NCBI GenBank assembly: GCA_964429805.1
Contig: CAYSDH010000003.1
Span: 1-64,000, forward strand
DNA: 64,000 bases
Reading direction: 5' to 3'
DNA from: CAYSDH01 sp964429805
Lineage (GTDB): Bacteria > Bacteroidota > Bacteroidia > Flavobacteriales_D > JABDKJ01
Shown: positions 52,257 to 62,000 of the stretch, one piece after another
Numbering within the stretch: the first letter of the stretch is position 1
Layout of the letters: the number at the start of each line of letters is the position of its first letter
The notes under the pieces: model-generated
The model's database searches: none
Seen by the model: the letters and a program-made list of their open reading frames with translations, nothing else
What the model was told of the DNA's origin: nothing
Made by a program: the position numbers and the translations under genes

Positions 52257-53705
52257 ATGTCTACCACACTTACCCAAACTACTGAAAATTGGGTCGATAG
52301 AAAAAGAGATGCTGTCGATCTGATAAACTCAATAGGTCATCTGATGTATGACAAAAATGTTGAGTTAGTTCTTTTTAGATCACCGCTCATTGAGATGGGA
52401 GTGCCTGATGTGCTCAATCTTCATGAATACGCCAAGGACATAGTCCAAAAGCCGATTGAAATAAAGACTACTTCAGAACTGGCGCAAAAAATGTGTACCA
52501 TGGACCTTGCTCCTTCTAAAATAGACATCGGGCGCTTGTCACGAGAGTGGCTAGTTGAGGGTGGAAACTTTGGTTCGCAAGAAGAATTTTTAGCAGACAA
52601 ATTAGCAGGTCTTACTGGTGAGCAAGACAGCCGAAACATCGAGCCCAAAGATGTGGTGCTCTATGGTTTTGGAAGAATTGGAAGACTGTGTGCACGCGAG
52701 CTCATCAGAATGAGCGGTGTGGGGCAGCAATTGAGATTAAAAGCAATCGTGCTGAGAAGCGTTTCTGCTGAGCAGATTACTAAAAGGGCTGCACTCTTAA
52801 GAATGGATTCTGTGCACGGTCCGTTTCCTGGTGTTGTTCTTGAAGATCATGATAAAGGATGCTTGGTCATCAATGGTCAAGAAGTGCAGCTGATCGAAGC
52901 GGCTTCACCAGAAGAAGCTGACTATGAGCGTTATGGCATCAAGGATGCATTAGTGATAGATAACACTGGAGTATTCAGAGACAAAGAGGCGCTGAGCCGC
53001 CACTTGAAGTCTAAAGGTGCAAGCAAAGTATTACTCACTGCGCCAGGCGGAGGAGTGCCCAATGTGGTGTATGGCCTCAACCATAAAGAATTTAATATTG
53101 ACGAGACTGACATCTGGTCAGCTGCCTCGTGCACAACCAACGCCATCTCCCCTATCCTCTCGGTAATCGATGAGGCTTTTGGCATAGAAAAAGGACACAT
53201 CGAGACAGTCCATGCATATACCAATGACCAGAATCTTCTTGATAATTTTCACAAGAAGCATCGAAGAGGTCGCTCTGCCGCCATCAACATGGTAATTACT
53301 GAAACTGGAGCTGGAAAAGCAGTGACTAAGGTGATGCCAAGATTTGAGAATAAACTCACTGCCAATGCTGTGAGAGTGCCAACACCAAATGGCTCATTGG
53401 CCATCATGAATCTGAGCCTGTCTAAAGAAGTGAGCAGAGAAACGGTCAATGCGACCATGAAAAAGGCAGCACTGGAAGGAAATCTTGTAAATCAAATTCG
53501 ATTCTCAATTGAACCTGAGCTTGTTTCCAATGACATAATTGGAAATACGTGCTGTGCGGTTTTTGATAGTCCTGCGACCATCGTGTCACAAGACGGGAAA
53601 AGCACTACGGTGTATATCTGGTATGACAACGAGTTTGGTTACACCAAGCAGGTATTGCGCATGGCCAAGTACATTTCTAAGGTCAGAAGATTGATCTACT
53701 ACTAG
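52257..53705 (+). CDS. gap: Glyceraldehyde-3-phosphate dehydrogenase, long form
   Basis: A 482-residue protein, about 150 residues longer than classical GAPDH (about 335) because of an N-terminal helical extension (1-130). The NAD domain begins at 'DVVLYGFGRIGRL' near 138. The active-site Cys292 lies in 'AASCTTN' (usual SNASCTTN), followed by 'VHAYTNDQNLLD', and it ends 'WYDNEFGYTKQVLRMAKYI'. Such long forms are common in Bacteroidota and may act in gluconeogenesis. It follows rpoD after 50 bases but is separated by a terminator. No -7 element was recognised in front of it. Confidence 0.93.
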   Translation: MSTTLTQTTENWVDRKRDAVDLINSIGHLMYDKNVELVLFRSPLIEMGVPDVLNLHEYAKDIVQKPIEIKTTSELAQKMCTMDLAPSKIDIGRLSREWLVEGGNFGSQEEFLADKLAGLTGEQDSRNIEPKDVVLYGFGRIGRLCARELIRMSGVGQQLRLKAIVLRSVSAEQITKRAALLRMDSVHGPFPGVVLEDHDKGCLVINGQEVQLIEAASPEEADYERYGIKDALVIDNTGVFRDKEALSRHLKSKGASKVLLTAPGGGVPNVVYGLNHKEFNIDETDIWSAASCTTNAISPILSVIDEAFGIEKGHIETVHAYTNDQNLLDNFHKKHRRGRSAAINMVITETGAGKAVTKVMPRFENKLTANAVRVPTPNGSLAIMNLSLSKEVSRETVNATMKKAALEGNLVNQIRFSIEPELVSNDIIGNTCCAVFDSPATIVSQDGKSTTVYIWYDNEFGYTKQVLRMAKYISKVRRLIYY

Positions 53706-53794
53706 TAGTAGGATTTTCTGAAATATCATCTGGCAGAGCCTACTGATGGCATTTTTGGCGTAACTTCACTTATCTGGAAACGCAAAAAATAGCT

Positions 53795-55063
53795 ATGATG
53801 ACCCGATTTTATTTTACTCTTCTTTCTATCGCAGTATTCTTTTCTTCATTTGGACAATGTGAAGACGGGCGATACAGAGACATGATTTTCCCTGGACACA
53901 CACTGACTAGTGACATTCTCTATGGAAACAACATAGACAATAATGGAGATGCTCAAGACCTATTTCTAGATGTCTATGAGCCTGAAGGTGATACAGAAAC
54001 AGACCGCGCCTTAATCATCATTGCGCACGGTGGAAGTTTTGTCTCAGGAAGTAAAACAGGAGCAGATGTCGTGCCTTTTTGCGAAGACATGGCTCGTCTA
54101 GGTTATGTGGTAGCGTCTATACAATACCGTCTCGGAATCGCTATCTCTTTTGACCCATCTCAAGATGCCACAGAGGCAGTAGTGAGAGGTTTTCATGATG
54201 GGAAAGCAGCTACCCGTTTCTTCAGAAAAGATGTGGCCGAAAACGGAAACACATATGGAATTGATGAGAGCAGAATTTTCATGGCTGGAGTCTCAGCAGG
54301 TGGATTCATCGCGCTGCACAATGCGTACATGGACAATATAGATGAGATACCTGCCATAGTAGACACTACTACTGCTGGACTCGGAGGAGGCATAGAAGGA
54401 CTTAGCGGCAATGCCGGCTATAGTTCTGAGCTGGCCGGAATAATCAATATAGCTGGTGCTTTAAATGATGTGCAGAATATGGAAGCGAACGACCCTCCTG
54501 TCTGCAGTTTTCATGGTAATGATGATGGCACCGTACCTTTTGACACAGACATGCTCCAATTGCTTGGCACAATTGATATTACTATAGTTGACGGTTCGGA
54601 AACAGTTCACGCTAAAGCGGATGAGTTAGGCTTAATTAACTGTTTTCAAGTGCAAGAAGGCCAAGGACACGTGCCTCATGTAACCAATGTACTTTACTAT
54701 GATACGCTGCGATCTATAAGTAGTAACTTCTTGTCTCATCTTATTTGCCCGGCTACTATCCCGCTTGACTGTGACTATAGAGAAATAAACATTGTGTCTT
54801 CGCTTGATGAACTGGCCTCAAATGGGCTTAGTATCACGCTTTATCCTAATCCGGTGCAAGATGTACTGCACGTGGGTAACATCCCGATAAACGGGTCAAC
54901 GGTCAATTACGAAATCATCGACCTAACTGGTCAGGTTGCTAAACGTGGAAGACTCGAACGCAATCTAGAACAGGTCTATACTGATGAGCTGACAAACGGC
55001 ATCTACCTTATGAAAGTGAGCGATGGCCTGAGTACTCACACCACCCGATTCGTAAAAAACTAA
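53795..55063 (+). CDS. T9SS-secreted alpha/beta-hydrolase (carboxylesterase-like)
   Basis: A 422-residue protein; two ATGs in tandem (53795 and 53798) are equally possible. Signal peptide about 1-20. Alpha/beta-hydrolase domain with oxyanion 'AHGGSF' (77-82), 'YRLGIAISFD', nucleophile elbow 'GVSAGG' (Ser167), Asp in 'GNDDGTVPFDTD' and a late His in 'GQGHVPH'. The C-terminal type A T9SS domain begins 'ITLYPNPVQDVLHVGNI' and ends 'TTRFVKN'. Likely a secreted esterase, lipase or feruloyl-esterase-like enzyme; substrate unknown. A hairpin terminator follows. Confidence 0.88.
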   Translation: MMTRFYFTLLSIAVFFSSFGQCEDGRYRDMIFPGHTLTSDILYGNNIDNNGDAQDLFLDVYEPEGDTETDRALIIIAHGGSFVSGSKTGADVVPFCEDMARLGYVVASIQYRLGIAISFDPSQDATEAVVRGFHDGKAATRFFRKDVAENGNTYGIDESRIFMAGVSAGGFIALHNAYMDNIDEIPAIVDTTTAGLGGGIEGLSGNAGYSSELAGIINIAGALNDVQNMEANDPPVCSFHGNDDGTVPFDTDMLQLLGTIDITIVDGSETVHAKADELGLINCFQVQEGQGHVPHVTNVLYYDTLRSISSNFLSHLICPATIPLDCDYREINIVSSLDELASNGLSITLYPNPVQDVLHVGNIPINGSTVNYEIIDLTGQVAKRGRLERNLEQVYTDELTNGIYLMKVSDGLSTHTTRFVKN

Positions 55064-55069
55064 GCCTGA

Positions 55070-55104
55070 AAGAAGTCGGCTATTTAGTCGACTTCTTGGC
55101 TTTT
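55070..55104 (+). terminator. Terminator between the esterase and M1 genes
   Basis: A 9-bp perfect stem (55070-55078 with 55089-55097), then GGC and TTTT. The stop of the convergent M1 peptidase lies in its loop. Confidence 0.75.
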
Positions 55105-57407
55105 CGTTGCATTGGGTTTGGCTGCCCAGATGAGCCTCGTCCAAATCGGTTTTTAAACAACTCAAACCTGCTTGGCTCGGCTACGTTGGGCCATTCGTTA
55201 TTACCCATATCGACATCCGCACATTCTTGAAAAGGGTCAAGGTATATGCCCGTGGCCTCTTTTTCCTTCCTGAAAACTTTTGTCACAGTCTTGTCATTCT
55301 TCTTCCATATCTCGGCTGGAATTCTTTCTACCTCAGTAGTTCCATCTGCATAAGTAAACTGGACGATCAAAGGCATGACCAGTCCCCCGACATTAGAAAA
55401 CGTAATCTCATAAAAATTATCCTCAGAGTTAAACAAGGCCATTTCGTCTTGATCCAATCTCGAAATGAAATCATCATACTCTTTCGTGTCGGTTTCAGTG
55501 ACTTCAAAACGCTCTTCGGTGGTATAAAAATCATTCAGCGAAGGGTCTTTCTCAATACGTGTTTGAGGAACATCCTTCAGGTTTCTTTCATGATTTAGTT
55601 TGACAGGCGGGTTCTCAGATTTGTCTTGCATGTAGGCCATCTTTTCCTTCGGATTTTGATTAGCCACTTTAAACCATCTCACCTTATCCATAGACAAGTC
55701 GCAGTGCTCGTTGGTGTAGAACCATCCACGCCAGAACCAATCGAGATCTACGGCAGAGGCATCTTCCATGGTGCGAAAGAAGTCTGCTGGAGACGGGTGC
55801 TTAAACATCCATCGTTGGCTGTATTCTTTAAACGCGTGGTCAAACAACTCTCTACCCATAATCGTCTCTCTCAGAATGTTTAGCGCAGTCGCTGGTTTTC
55901 CGTAGGCATTGTTACCAAACTGATGAATGCTCTCTGAGTTTGTCATGATAGGTGAAATCTTATTCTTGTCACCTTTCATGTAATCGACAATGTTACGCGG
56001 CTCTCCACGTCTTGATGGGTAATTTCTATCAAACTCTTGTTCGGTCAAAAACTGCAAGAAGGTATTTAAACCCTCGTCCATCCACGTCCATTGACGCTCG
56101 TCTGAGGCAACAATCATAGGGAAGTAGTTATGTCCGACCTCATGGATTATCACGGTAATCATACCGTGCTTCGTTCGCGCTGAGTAGGTACCATCAGACT
56201 CTGGGCGACCTCCGTTAAAACAGATCATGGGGTACTCCATACCTATCCACTTTGTGTGCACTGAGATGGCCACAGGGTATGGGTAATCAAACGTGTGCTT
56301 GCTATACGTCTCTAGAGTCTGGGCAACAGCTTTGGTGCTGTACTTTTCCCACAGCGGGTTGCCTTCTTTTGGATAGTAACTCATGGCCATCACCGTCTTG
56401 TTACCAAGCTTCACTCCCATCGCATCCCAAATAAATTTTCGAGAAGAGGCAAAGCCAAAGTCTCTCACATTTTTTGCTTTAAACGTCCAGGTTTTCTGAG
56501 CTTTAGATCTGCTTTGCTCGTTATTCCTTGCTTCCTCTTCATTGATAATCATGACAGGCATGTCTGAACTTCTAGCTTTCGCAAATCGCGACTGCTGCTC
56601 AGAAGTCAGGCATGACTTTGGGTTTTGAAGTACACCCGTAGAGGCCACCACATGATCAGCCGGCACAGTGATGTTTACCGTATAGTCTCCAAATGACAAG
56701 CTAAACTCACCGCTTCCTAAAAACTGCTTATTCTGCCAGCCTTCGTTGTCTGTGTACTGACACATGCGCGGAAAAAATTGGGCGATGGTATATAGATAGT
56801 TTCCATCGTCTTCGAAGTACTCATAGCCAGAACGACCACCTATGGCCATTCTGTCATTGACATTAAACCACCACTTAATCTTAAACGTGTATGAACCCTT
56901 AGGAGAGAGCACAGACGGAAGGTCGATTCTCATCATCGTCTCGTTGATAGTGTATGGAAGAGTTTTGCCAGACTTGTCTTTGACTTCTTCAATTTTGAAG
57001 CCTCCGTCAAAATCAGAAAAGGTTCTTTCCATCTCACCAAAAGACATCTTACCCTTCATCTCAGAGGTACGTACCTTCTTTGACATGGCGTCTTTCGATC
57101 GTACATTCTGGTCTAATTGTAACCAGAGATATTTGAGTCCATCAGGTGAATTGTTGGTATAGGTAATGGTCTCCTCACCATAAATACGCTGATTCTCGTC
57201 ATCAATTCGAATGTCCATGACATAATCAGCCTTCTGTTGCCAATACGCATGGCCGGGTGCTCCAGAAGCCGTTCGATAGATATTGGGTGTAGGAAGCTCT
57301 TGATATAACTGCCTGAACTTGTTATTGTTATAAGTATCATTCTGTCCGAAAGCCGAAAAGGCAAACCCTATGGTCAAGACTATGACCGCGCAAATAATCT
57401 TCCGCAT
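55080..57407 (-). CDS. M1 family metallopeptidase (aminopeptidase N-like)
   Basis: A 775-residue protein with signal peptide (about 1-21, ending 'SAFGQ'). N-terminal beta domain about 50-300, catalytic domain about 310-560. It has the exopeptidase-like 'GMEYPMI' (389-395) and zinc motif 'HEVGHNYFP' (His422, Glu423, His426) with the third ligand Glu445, 18 residues on. The C-terminal part is a 'TDTKEYDDFISRLDQ'-type domain followed by a basic Gly/Ser tail ('RGSSGQPNPMQRKAKKSTK'). Periplasmic peptide trimming is likely. A perfect -7 element lies 21 nt before the ATG. Confidence 0.92.
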   Translation of the reverse strand: MRKIICAVIVLTIGFAFSAFGQNDTYNNNKFRQLYQELPTPNIYRTASGAPGHAYWQQKADYVMDIRIDDENQRIYGEETITYTNNSPDGLKYLWLQLDQNVRSKDAMSKKVRTSEMKGKMSFGEMERTFSDFDGGFKIEEVKDKSGKTLPYTINETMMRIDLPSVLSPKGSYTFKIKWWFNVNDRMAIGGRSGYEYFEDDGNYLYTIAQFFPRMCQYTDNEGWQNKQFLGSGEFSLSFGDYTVNITVPADHVVASTGVLQNPKSCLTSEQQSRFAKARSSDMPVMIINEEEARNNEQSRSKAQKTWTFKAKNVRDFGFASSRKFIWDAMGVKLGNKTVMAMSYYPKEGNPLWEKYSTKAVAQTLETYSKHTFDYPYPVAISVHTKWIGMEYPMICFNGGRPESDGTYSARTKHGMITVIIHEVGHNYFPMIVASDERQWTWMDEGLNTFLQFLTEQEFDRNYPSRRGEPRNIVDYMKGDKNKISPIMTNSESIHQFGNNAYGKPATALNILRETIMGRELFDHAFKEYSQRWMFKHPSPADFFRTMEDASAVDLDWFWRGWFYTNEHCDLSMDKVRWFKVANQNPKEKMAYMQDKSENPPVKLNHERNLKDVPQTRIEKDPSLNDFYTTEERFEVTETDTKEYDDFISRLDQDEMALFNSEDNFYEITFSNVGGLVMPLIVQFTYADGTTEVERIPAEIWKKNDKTVTKVFRKEKEATGIYLDPFQECADVDMGNNEWPNVAEPSRFELFKNRFGRGSSGQPNPMQRKAKKSTK

Positions 57408-57428
57408 TTTTTCTCTCTACTGTTTAAT

Positions 57429-57436
57429 CAAAAGTA
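57429..57436 (-). promoter_or_regulatory. -7 element TACTTTTG of the M1 peptidase gene
   Basis: A perfect TAnnTTTG, 21 nt before the ATG at 57407. It is an example of a normal short leader, in contrast to the start-abutting elements. Confidence 0.5.
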
Positions 57437-57514
57437 ATTAAATATCAACGCCTGTCACCCAAGCATGACGTGCAAAAGAGATGTTAAAATCAAAAAGTTG
57501 AGTGGTCCACAGAG

Positions 57515-57522
57515 TATATTTG
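57515..57522 (+). promoter_or_regulatory. Start-abutting -7 element TATATTTG
   Basis: A perfect TAnnTTTG, exactly 4 nt before the GTG at 57527. Confidence 0.55.
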
Positions 57523-57526
57523 TAAA

Positions 57527-58012
57527 GTGAAAATTCTAGCATTCTTTTTCCTCTTATTACTCAGTCCTGCGGAGCACAAATATTATGTGAGCATGACCAA
57601 TGCGTCATATAACGTGGGGAACAAACGGATAGAAGTCTACGGCAAGTACTTCATCGATGACATGGAGAAAGCGCTGAACTTAGATCAAGGCACCCACTTC
57701 ACACCTGAGATGGATAGCACGCTCCACGTTGTGCTTAGTGAGTACATGGCGGCTCATTTTTCCATGCACATAAATCAACAAAAGTGCAGGCTGACGATGA
57801 TAGGTTACGAACTTGAAGAAGACTTGATATGGGTCTATCTGGAGAGCGAGGAGCTGGAGAATTTCGAGCGCATTGAGGTTATGGCAAGTCAGTTGACTGA
57901 GACTTTTGATGAGCAGCATAACATTGTCAGTTTTGAAAAAGAAGGCATTACGCGCAGCGACCATTTCACTAAAGATAAATCTACTGGCCTCTTCAACTTT
58001 GCGGATAAATGA
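57527..58012 (+). CDS. DUF6702-like exported protein
   Basis: A 161-residue protein starting at GTG 57527, which opens a short signal peptide ('KILAFFFLLLLSPAE'). The mature part starts 'HKYYVSMTNASYNVGNKRIE' and contains 'GKYFIDDMEKALN', the pattern of the DUF6702 family (from memory) found beside M1 peptidases in many Bacteroidota. Function unknown; small periplasmic beta protein. It overlaps the DUF5916 gene by 4 bases (ATGA). Confidence 0.7.
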   Translation: MKILAFFFLLLLSPAEHKYYVSMTNASYNVGNKRIEVYGKYFIDDMEKALNLDQGTHFTPEMDSTLHVVLSEYMAAHFSMHINQQKCRLTMIGYELEEDLIWVYLESEELENFERIEVMASQLTETFDEQHNIVSFEKEGITRSDHFTKDKSTGLFNFADK

Positions 58013-60432
58013 GGGTCATTCTGACTATACTCCTTTTGATTTGCTCATGGAGCCTAAGTGGCCAAGAAGAGCAAACGCGCAAGACCCTTGGCGCAGAGCG
58101 CATTACTGGCAGCATAAAAATTGATGGTGTGCTAGATGAGGAGTTTTGGTCAGAGGCTGAAATTGCCACCGACTTCATTCAGAACTCTCCAAACATTGGC
58201 GTGGAGGCATCACAAGTTTCACAAGTCAGGGTGCTCTATGATGATGAGGCCATCTACATTGGAGCGGACTTGTTAGACAATAAGCCTGACAGCATTCTTA
58301 AGCAACTCACAGAGCGCGATGGCGAAGGAAATTCTGACACGTTCTCGGCCCAGTTTAACTGTTATAAGGATGGCATAAACGGACTCGACTTTATGGTGTC
58401 TGCAGCAGGAGTGCAGTCTGACATAAAAGTGACCAATGATAATTGGGATTATGCCTGGAACGCGGTGTGGTGGAGTGAAGCAAAAATCAACGAGAAAGGC
58501 TGGACCGTAGAGATGAAAATCCCGTATGCCGCGCTTAGGTTTCCAGACGAAGTGGAGCAAGAGTGGTTTGTCAACTTTTCGCGAAACGTGAGAAGAACCA
58601 GAGAGAATAGTTACTGGAATGAAGTTGACCCAAATGTAAGCGGACGCTATATACAAAGCGGCTTACTGCAAGGCATAAAGAATATTAAGCCACCTCTTAG
58701 ATTGTTCTTTTACCCTTATCTCTCAACCTATCTAGAGAATGATGAGTCCACCAATAAGGGATGGAAGTCTGTATTAAACGGTGGAATGGATGTCAAACTT
58801 GGGCTAAGTGATGCGTACACCCTTGACATGACATTGATACCAGATTTTGGACAAGTACAGTCTGATAATCAGGTGCTCAATTTGTCGGCTTTTGAAGTCT
58901 TCTTTGACGAAAACCGACAATTTTTTACGGAGGGCACCGAGCTTTTCTCCAAGGTCGGATTGTTTTATTCGAGAAGGATAGGCAGCACCCCGCAAGGTTT
59001 TTACGACATCTATGACCAGTATGCTGAAGAAGACATAATTAGTAACCCGCGCACCAGCAGATTGGTGAACGCCACGAAGGTTTCTGGCCGAGGAAAGAAT
59101 GGGCTTGGCATAGGTGTGCTCAATGCGGTGTCTTCTGAGACGCAGGCGATAGTCAGAAACCCGATTACTGACCAAGAACAAGCAGTCACCACTGACCCGC
59201 TCACCAATTACAACGTGTTGGTCTTTGACCAAAACTTGTGGGAGAACAGCTCCATCTCACTCGTCAACACTAACGTGACACGCAACGGATCGTATTATGA
59301 TGCTAACGTGACTGGCACAGAGATGCAGTTCATGAATAAGAAACGCACGGCTAGTCTCAACGCTGCTGGAGCAGTCAGTCAAAAGTACTTTACGACAAGA
59401 ACTGAACTTGGACACAGGCATCTCCTTGGCTACTCAAATAATGCGGGAAACATCAACTATGGTGCGGAGCATTATGTGGAAAGTGACACCTACGACCCCA
59501 ATGACCTTGGTTTCTTGTTTAATAATAATGAGAACACTTTTTCAAGTTTTATAGGCTACCGTCAGCTTGAACCGTCAAAGAATTTTAATCGGTCAAATGT
59601 CTTTTTGAATTTCAATTACTCTAGGCTGTACAAGCCCAATGAATTTCAAAATATGAACGTCAACACCAACTTCTTTTTCTTGACGAAAGACTTTGATGCA
59701 TTTGGAGGTTTTTTCACGGCCATACCCATCGAGTCAAATGATTTCTTTGAGCCCAGAGAAGCAGGGCGTGTATACATACAGCCAACAAACTATAATGGCG
59801 GAACATGGATTTCGTCAGATTACAGAAAGCGGTTTGCTATTGATGCCAACTGGAACTACAGATGGTATAATGAGAAGCACCGGCAGCGGTTTAACTATGT
59901 GATTGCACCACGGTTTAGGTTTAACGATAAGCTGATGTTCATTTTAGAATATGGACGATATAACTTCAACAATGATGTGGGCTGGGTCAACTCCCTAGAT
60001 GATGGACAGATAATATTAGGTCGAAGAGACCAAGACATTTATGAAACTCTGCTCAGGGCAAACTACGTGTTTAACAACACGATGGGCCTCACTTTTAGGC
60101 TCCGTCAATACTGGACAAAAGTGAGCTATCTCAGCTATCAATCGCTTGATGATACGGGCCGACTAGTCGAGTCTGAATATGCAGGAACAACAGATGGAGA
60201 GAGTGACCACAACACAAATTTTAATGCCTTTAACATCGACATGGTGTATCGTTGGGTTTTTTCACCAGGGTCTGAAATGAGTGTCGTTTGGAAGAACCAA
60301 ATCATAGGTGCCAATAATCAGCTGATGGTCAACTATGGGGAGAACTTAGAACGCACCTTTAGGCTCGATCAACTTAATAGCCTTTCTATTAAAGTGCTTT
60401 ACTTTTTGGATTATAGGAGTTTGAAGAGGTAG
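58009..60432 (+). CDS. DUF5916 outer-membrane protein with N-terminal CBM9-like domain
   Basis: An 807-residue protein. Signal peptide about 1-19 ('SWSLSGQ'). Residues about 33-190 form a CBM9-2-like sandwich ('GSIKIDGVLDEEFWSEA', 'VRVLYDDEAIYIGADLLD', 'MEMKIPYAALRF'-type strand). Residues about 210-807 form the DUF5916 part with many amphipathic strands, very likely a beta-barrel ending in an aromatic strand ('LSIKVLYFLDYRSLKR'). In Bacteroidota these proteins accompany peptidases and may take part in peptide or glycan handling at the outer membrane. Translationally coupled to the upstream gene. Confidence 0.85.
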   Translation: MRVILTILLLICSWSLSGQEEQTRKTLGAERITGSIKIDGVLDEEFWSEAEIATDFIQNSPNIGVEASQVSQVRVLYDDEAIYIGADLLDNKPDSILKQLTERDGEGNSDTFSAQFNCYKDGINGLDFMVSAAGVQSDIKVTNDNWDYAWNAVWWSEAKINEKGWTVEMKIPYAALRFPDEVEQEWFVNFSRNVRRTRENSYWNEVDPNVSGRYIQSGLLQGIKNIKPPLRLFFYPYLSTYLENDESTNKGWKSVLNGGMDVKLGLSDAYTLDMTLIPDFGQVQSDNQVLNLSAFEVFFDENRQFFTEGTELFSKVGLFYSRRIGSTPQGFYDIYDQYAEEDIISNPRTSRLVNATKVSGRGKNGLGIGVLNAVSSETQAIVRNPITDQEQAVTTDPLTNYNVLVFDQNLWENSSISLVNTNVTRNGSYYDANVTGTEMQFMNKKRTASLNAAGAVSQKYFTTRTELGHRHLLGYSNNAGNINYGAEHYVESDTYDPNDLGFLFNNNENTFSSFIGYRQLEPSKNFNRSNVFLNFNYSRLYKPNEFQNMNVNTNFFFLTKDFDAFGGFFTAIPIESNDFFEPREAGRVYIQPTNYNGGTWISSDYRKRFAIDANWNYRWYNEKHRQRFNYVIAPRFRFNDKLMFILEYGRYNFNNDVGWVNSLDDGQIILGRRDQDIYETLLRANYVFNNTMGLTFRLRQYWTKVSYLSYQSLDDTGRLVESEYAGTTDGESDHNTNFNAFNIDMVYRWVFSPGSEMSVVWKNQIIGANNQLMVNYGENLERTFRLDQLNSLSIKVLYFLDYRSLKR

Positions 60433-60492
60433 CTGGTCTTGTGCAATAACAAGTCGACTTTCTGAGATAGGCTAGAGAGAAGAAATTCTAAG

Positions 60493-61090
60493 TCAATTCA
60501 ATTTCCAAAAATCAAAATTCACTCCCACCTTCAGATTACCAAAGTACTCTTGTCGACCGAAAATCTCGACCGTGGAGTGCTGGTAAATCACAAAGAAGTT
60601 TTCGATGGCCAACCCTCCCCTTATGTACGGATAGCTTTTAGAAAAATTGAGTGGGTAGCCGACTGACGTATGGTCATAACCAAGACCAACGAGCAATCCT
60701 CTAGACCCTGCTTCTCCGTCAATACTGGCAAACGTTCCCATTCGAAAATCTGCCCCGGTTAACATTCATACTCCAAAATATGGGACCATAACCTGACCGG
60801 CTAGCACCGCAGTAACATTAAACTTTTTCGAATCTGAGATAGTCATGTAGGCGTACTCATAAAACAGACCAAAATTGACCGGAAAAAAATGTAAGCTCGA
60901 TTTCACCATCAAACAGGTCAAACTTCATCAGTGATACAGCCGCACCTGCCGACTGGATACTACGATTAGTATTGTATTTATACTTGGGGTCTTGCTCTTC
61001 GTAACTAAAGCTGGGTGACTGCACTTGGCCAGAAACAAGGCACGGCAAAAGCAAAAGAGAAATGAAAATTAATCGAATCAAGAAGATCAT
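60493..61090 (-). pseudogene. Outer-membrane beta-barrel-like protein, disrupted by a frameshift and a stop
   Basis: Reading 5' to 3' on the minus strand: a signal peptide and start ('MIFLIRLIFISLLLLPCLVSG') that overlaps the MORN gene stop by 4 bases, then strands up to 'DLFDGEIELTFF'. At a run of seven A/T (60883-60889) the frame is lost. Removing one base restores 'ELTFFPVNFGLFYEYAYM' and on to 'VMVPYFGV', where an in-frame TGA (60766-60768) appears. The following frame, from 'MLTGADFRMG' to 'GVNFDFWKLN', is consistent in style. The intact protein would be about 198 residues. Real decay and sequencing error cannot be told apart here. Confidence 0.7.
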
Positions 61091-62000
61091 TTAATCCTCT
61101 TGCCTTTTTCATACGTTTCGTCTTTCAGCAAATTCCCCTGCTCATCCCAGACCTTCCATGCTCCGTCTCTCATTCCTCTTCTAGACAACTGGCTGCAATA
61201 TGTACCATCAATTTTTTTAGAGCCATCAGGATAAAATTCTCTCACATATCCAACTATGATGTCTTTCTCAAAAATAGCCTCACGCTCTAATTGTCCATTC
61301 TCATAGCACTTCTTACAGATACCTTTTCGCTTACCTTCTACGAAATTGCCTGTCCACTTCTCATTTCCATTTTCGTACCACTCTATCCAATTACCCGTCT
61401 TCTGGTCTAACTTATTCCAGATGCCCTTCATACGGTATGAGCCCTTACTCTTCCTTTTATCATTAGGGTAATAGTGTGTTACATCTCCGGCATATCGTGC
61501 CTTGTCAAAGAAGCCTTCATATTTGAGGTTTCCTTTGTCATCATACTCCTTCCAAGTACCATCTCTTCGACCTTTGTCATAAAGCCCTTCATACTTCAAC
61601 TGACCATTCTCATGCCACTCGGTTGCGCGCCCATCATACATTGACTCCTTGCCACCGTTATACCAAAAGGTGACCCTTAATCTCTCTTGACCATTTGCAT
61701 ACCACTCTGTCGATGGCCCCTCTCTTCGTCCGTTGACATATGAGACCTCTCTCATGTCTTGCCCATTCTCGTGCCACTCCTTCCAAAGACCAGCTGCCTA
61801 TTCTCATCTACAAAAGAGTCGTCATATTTCCCTTCTATGCGCTTGTTACCATTTGACCAATATTCTACATACGGTCCAGACTGTCTCTCCTCTCGATACT
61901 GAATTATTTTCTCTTCCTGACCATTAGGATAGTAGGTGATCCACTCTCCATTTTTTCGGCCTTTTTCATAGAACCCTTTTTTCTCAATCTTACCAGTTGG
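61087..62000 (-). pseudogene. MORN-repeat (YwqK-like) protein, frameshifted and lacking its 5' end
   Basis: The intact part (61087-61755, 222 codons) is made of about nine MORN-variant repeats ('NGQLKYEGLYDKGRRDGTWK', 'YENGNEKWTGNFVEGKRKGI'). The same strand upstream continues the repeats: in the original frame to 'LWKEWHENGQ', stopped by TAG at 61798-61800, then in the next frame back to about 62000 ('GKIEKKGFYEKGRKNGEW', 'EYWSNGNKRIEGKYDD'). One missing base at about 61797 explains the shift. No start codon or signal is seen; homology ends at the junction near 62000 with a gene on the other strand. MORN-variant proteins are often surface or antitoxin-like; function unknown. Confidence 0.75.

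Noticed and set aside
60857..61090. A separate 77-codon secreted protein gene
   Set aside because: Removing one base in a 7-A run joins it to the following barrel-like sequence, so it is a fragment of one disrupted gene.
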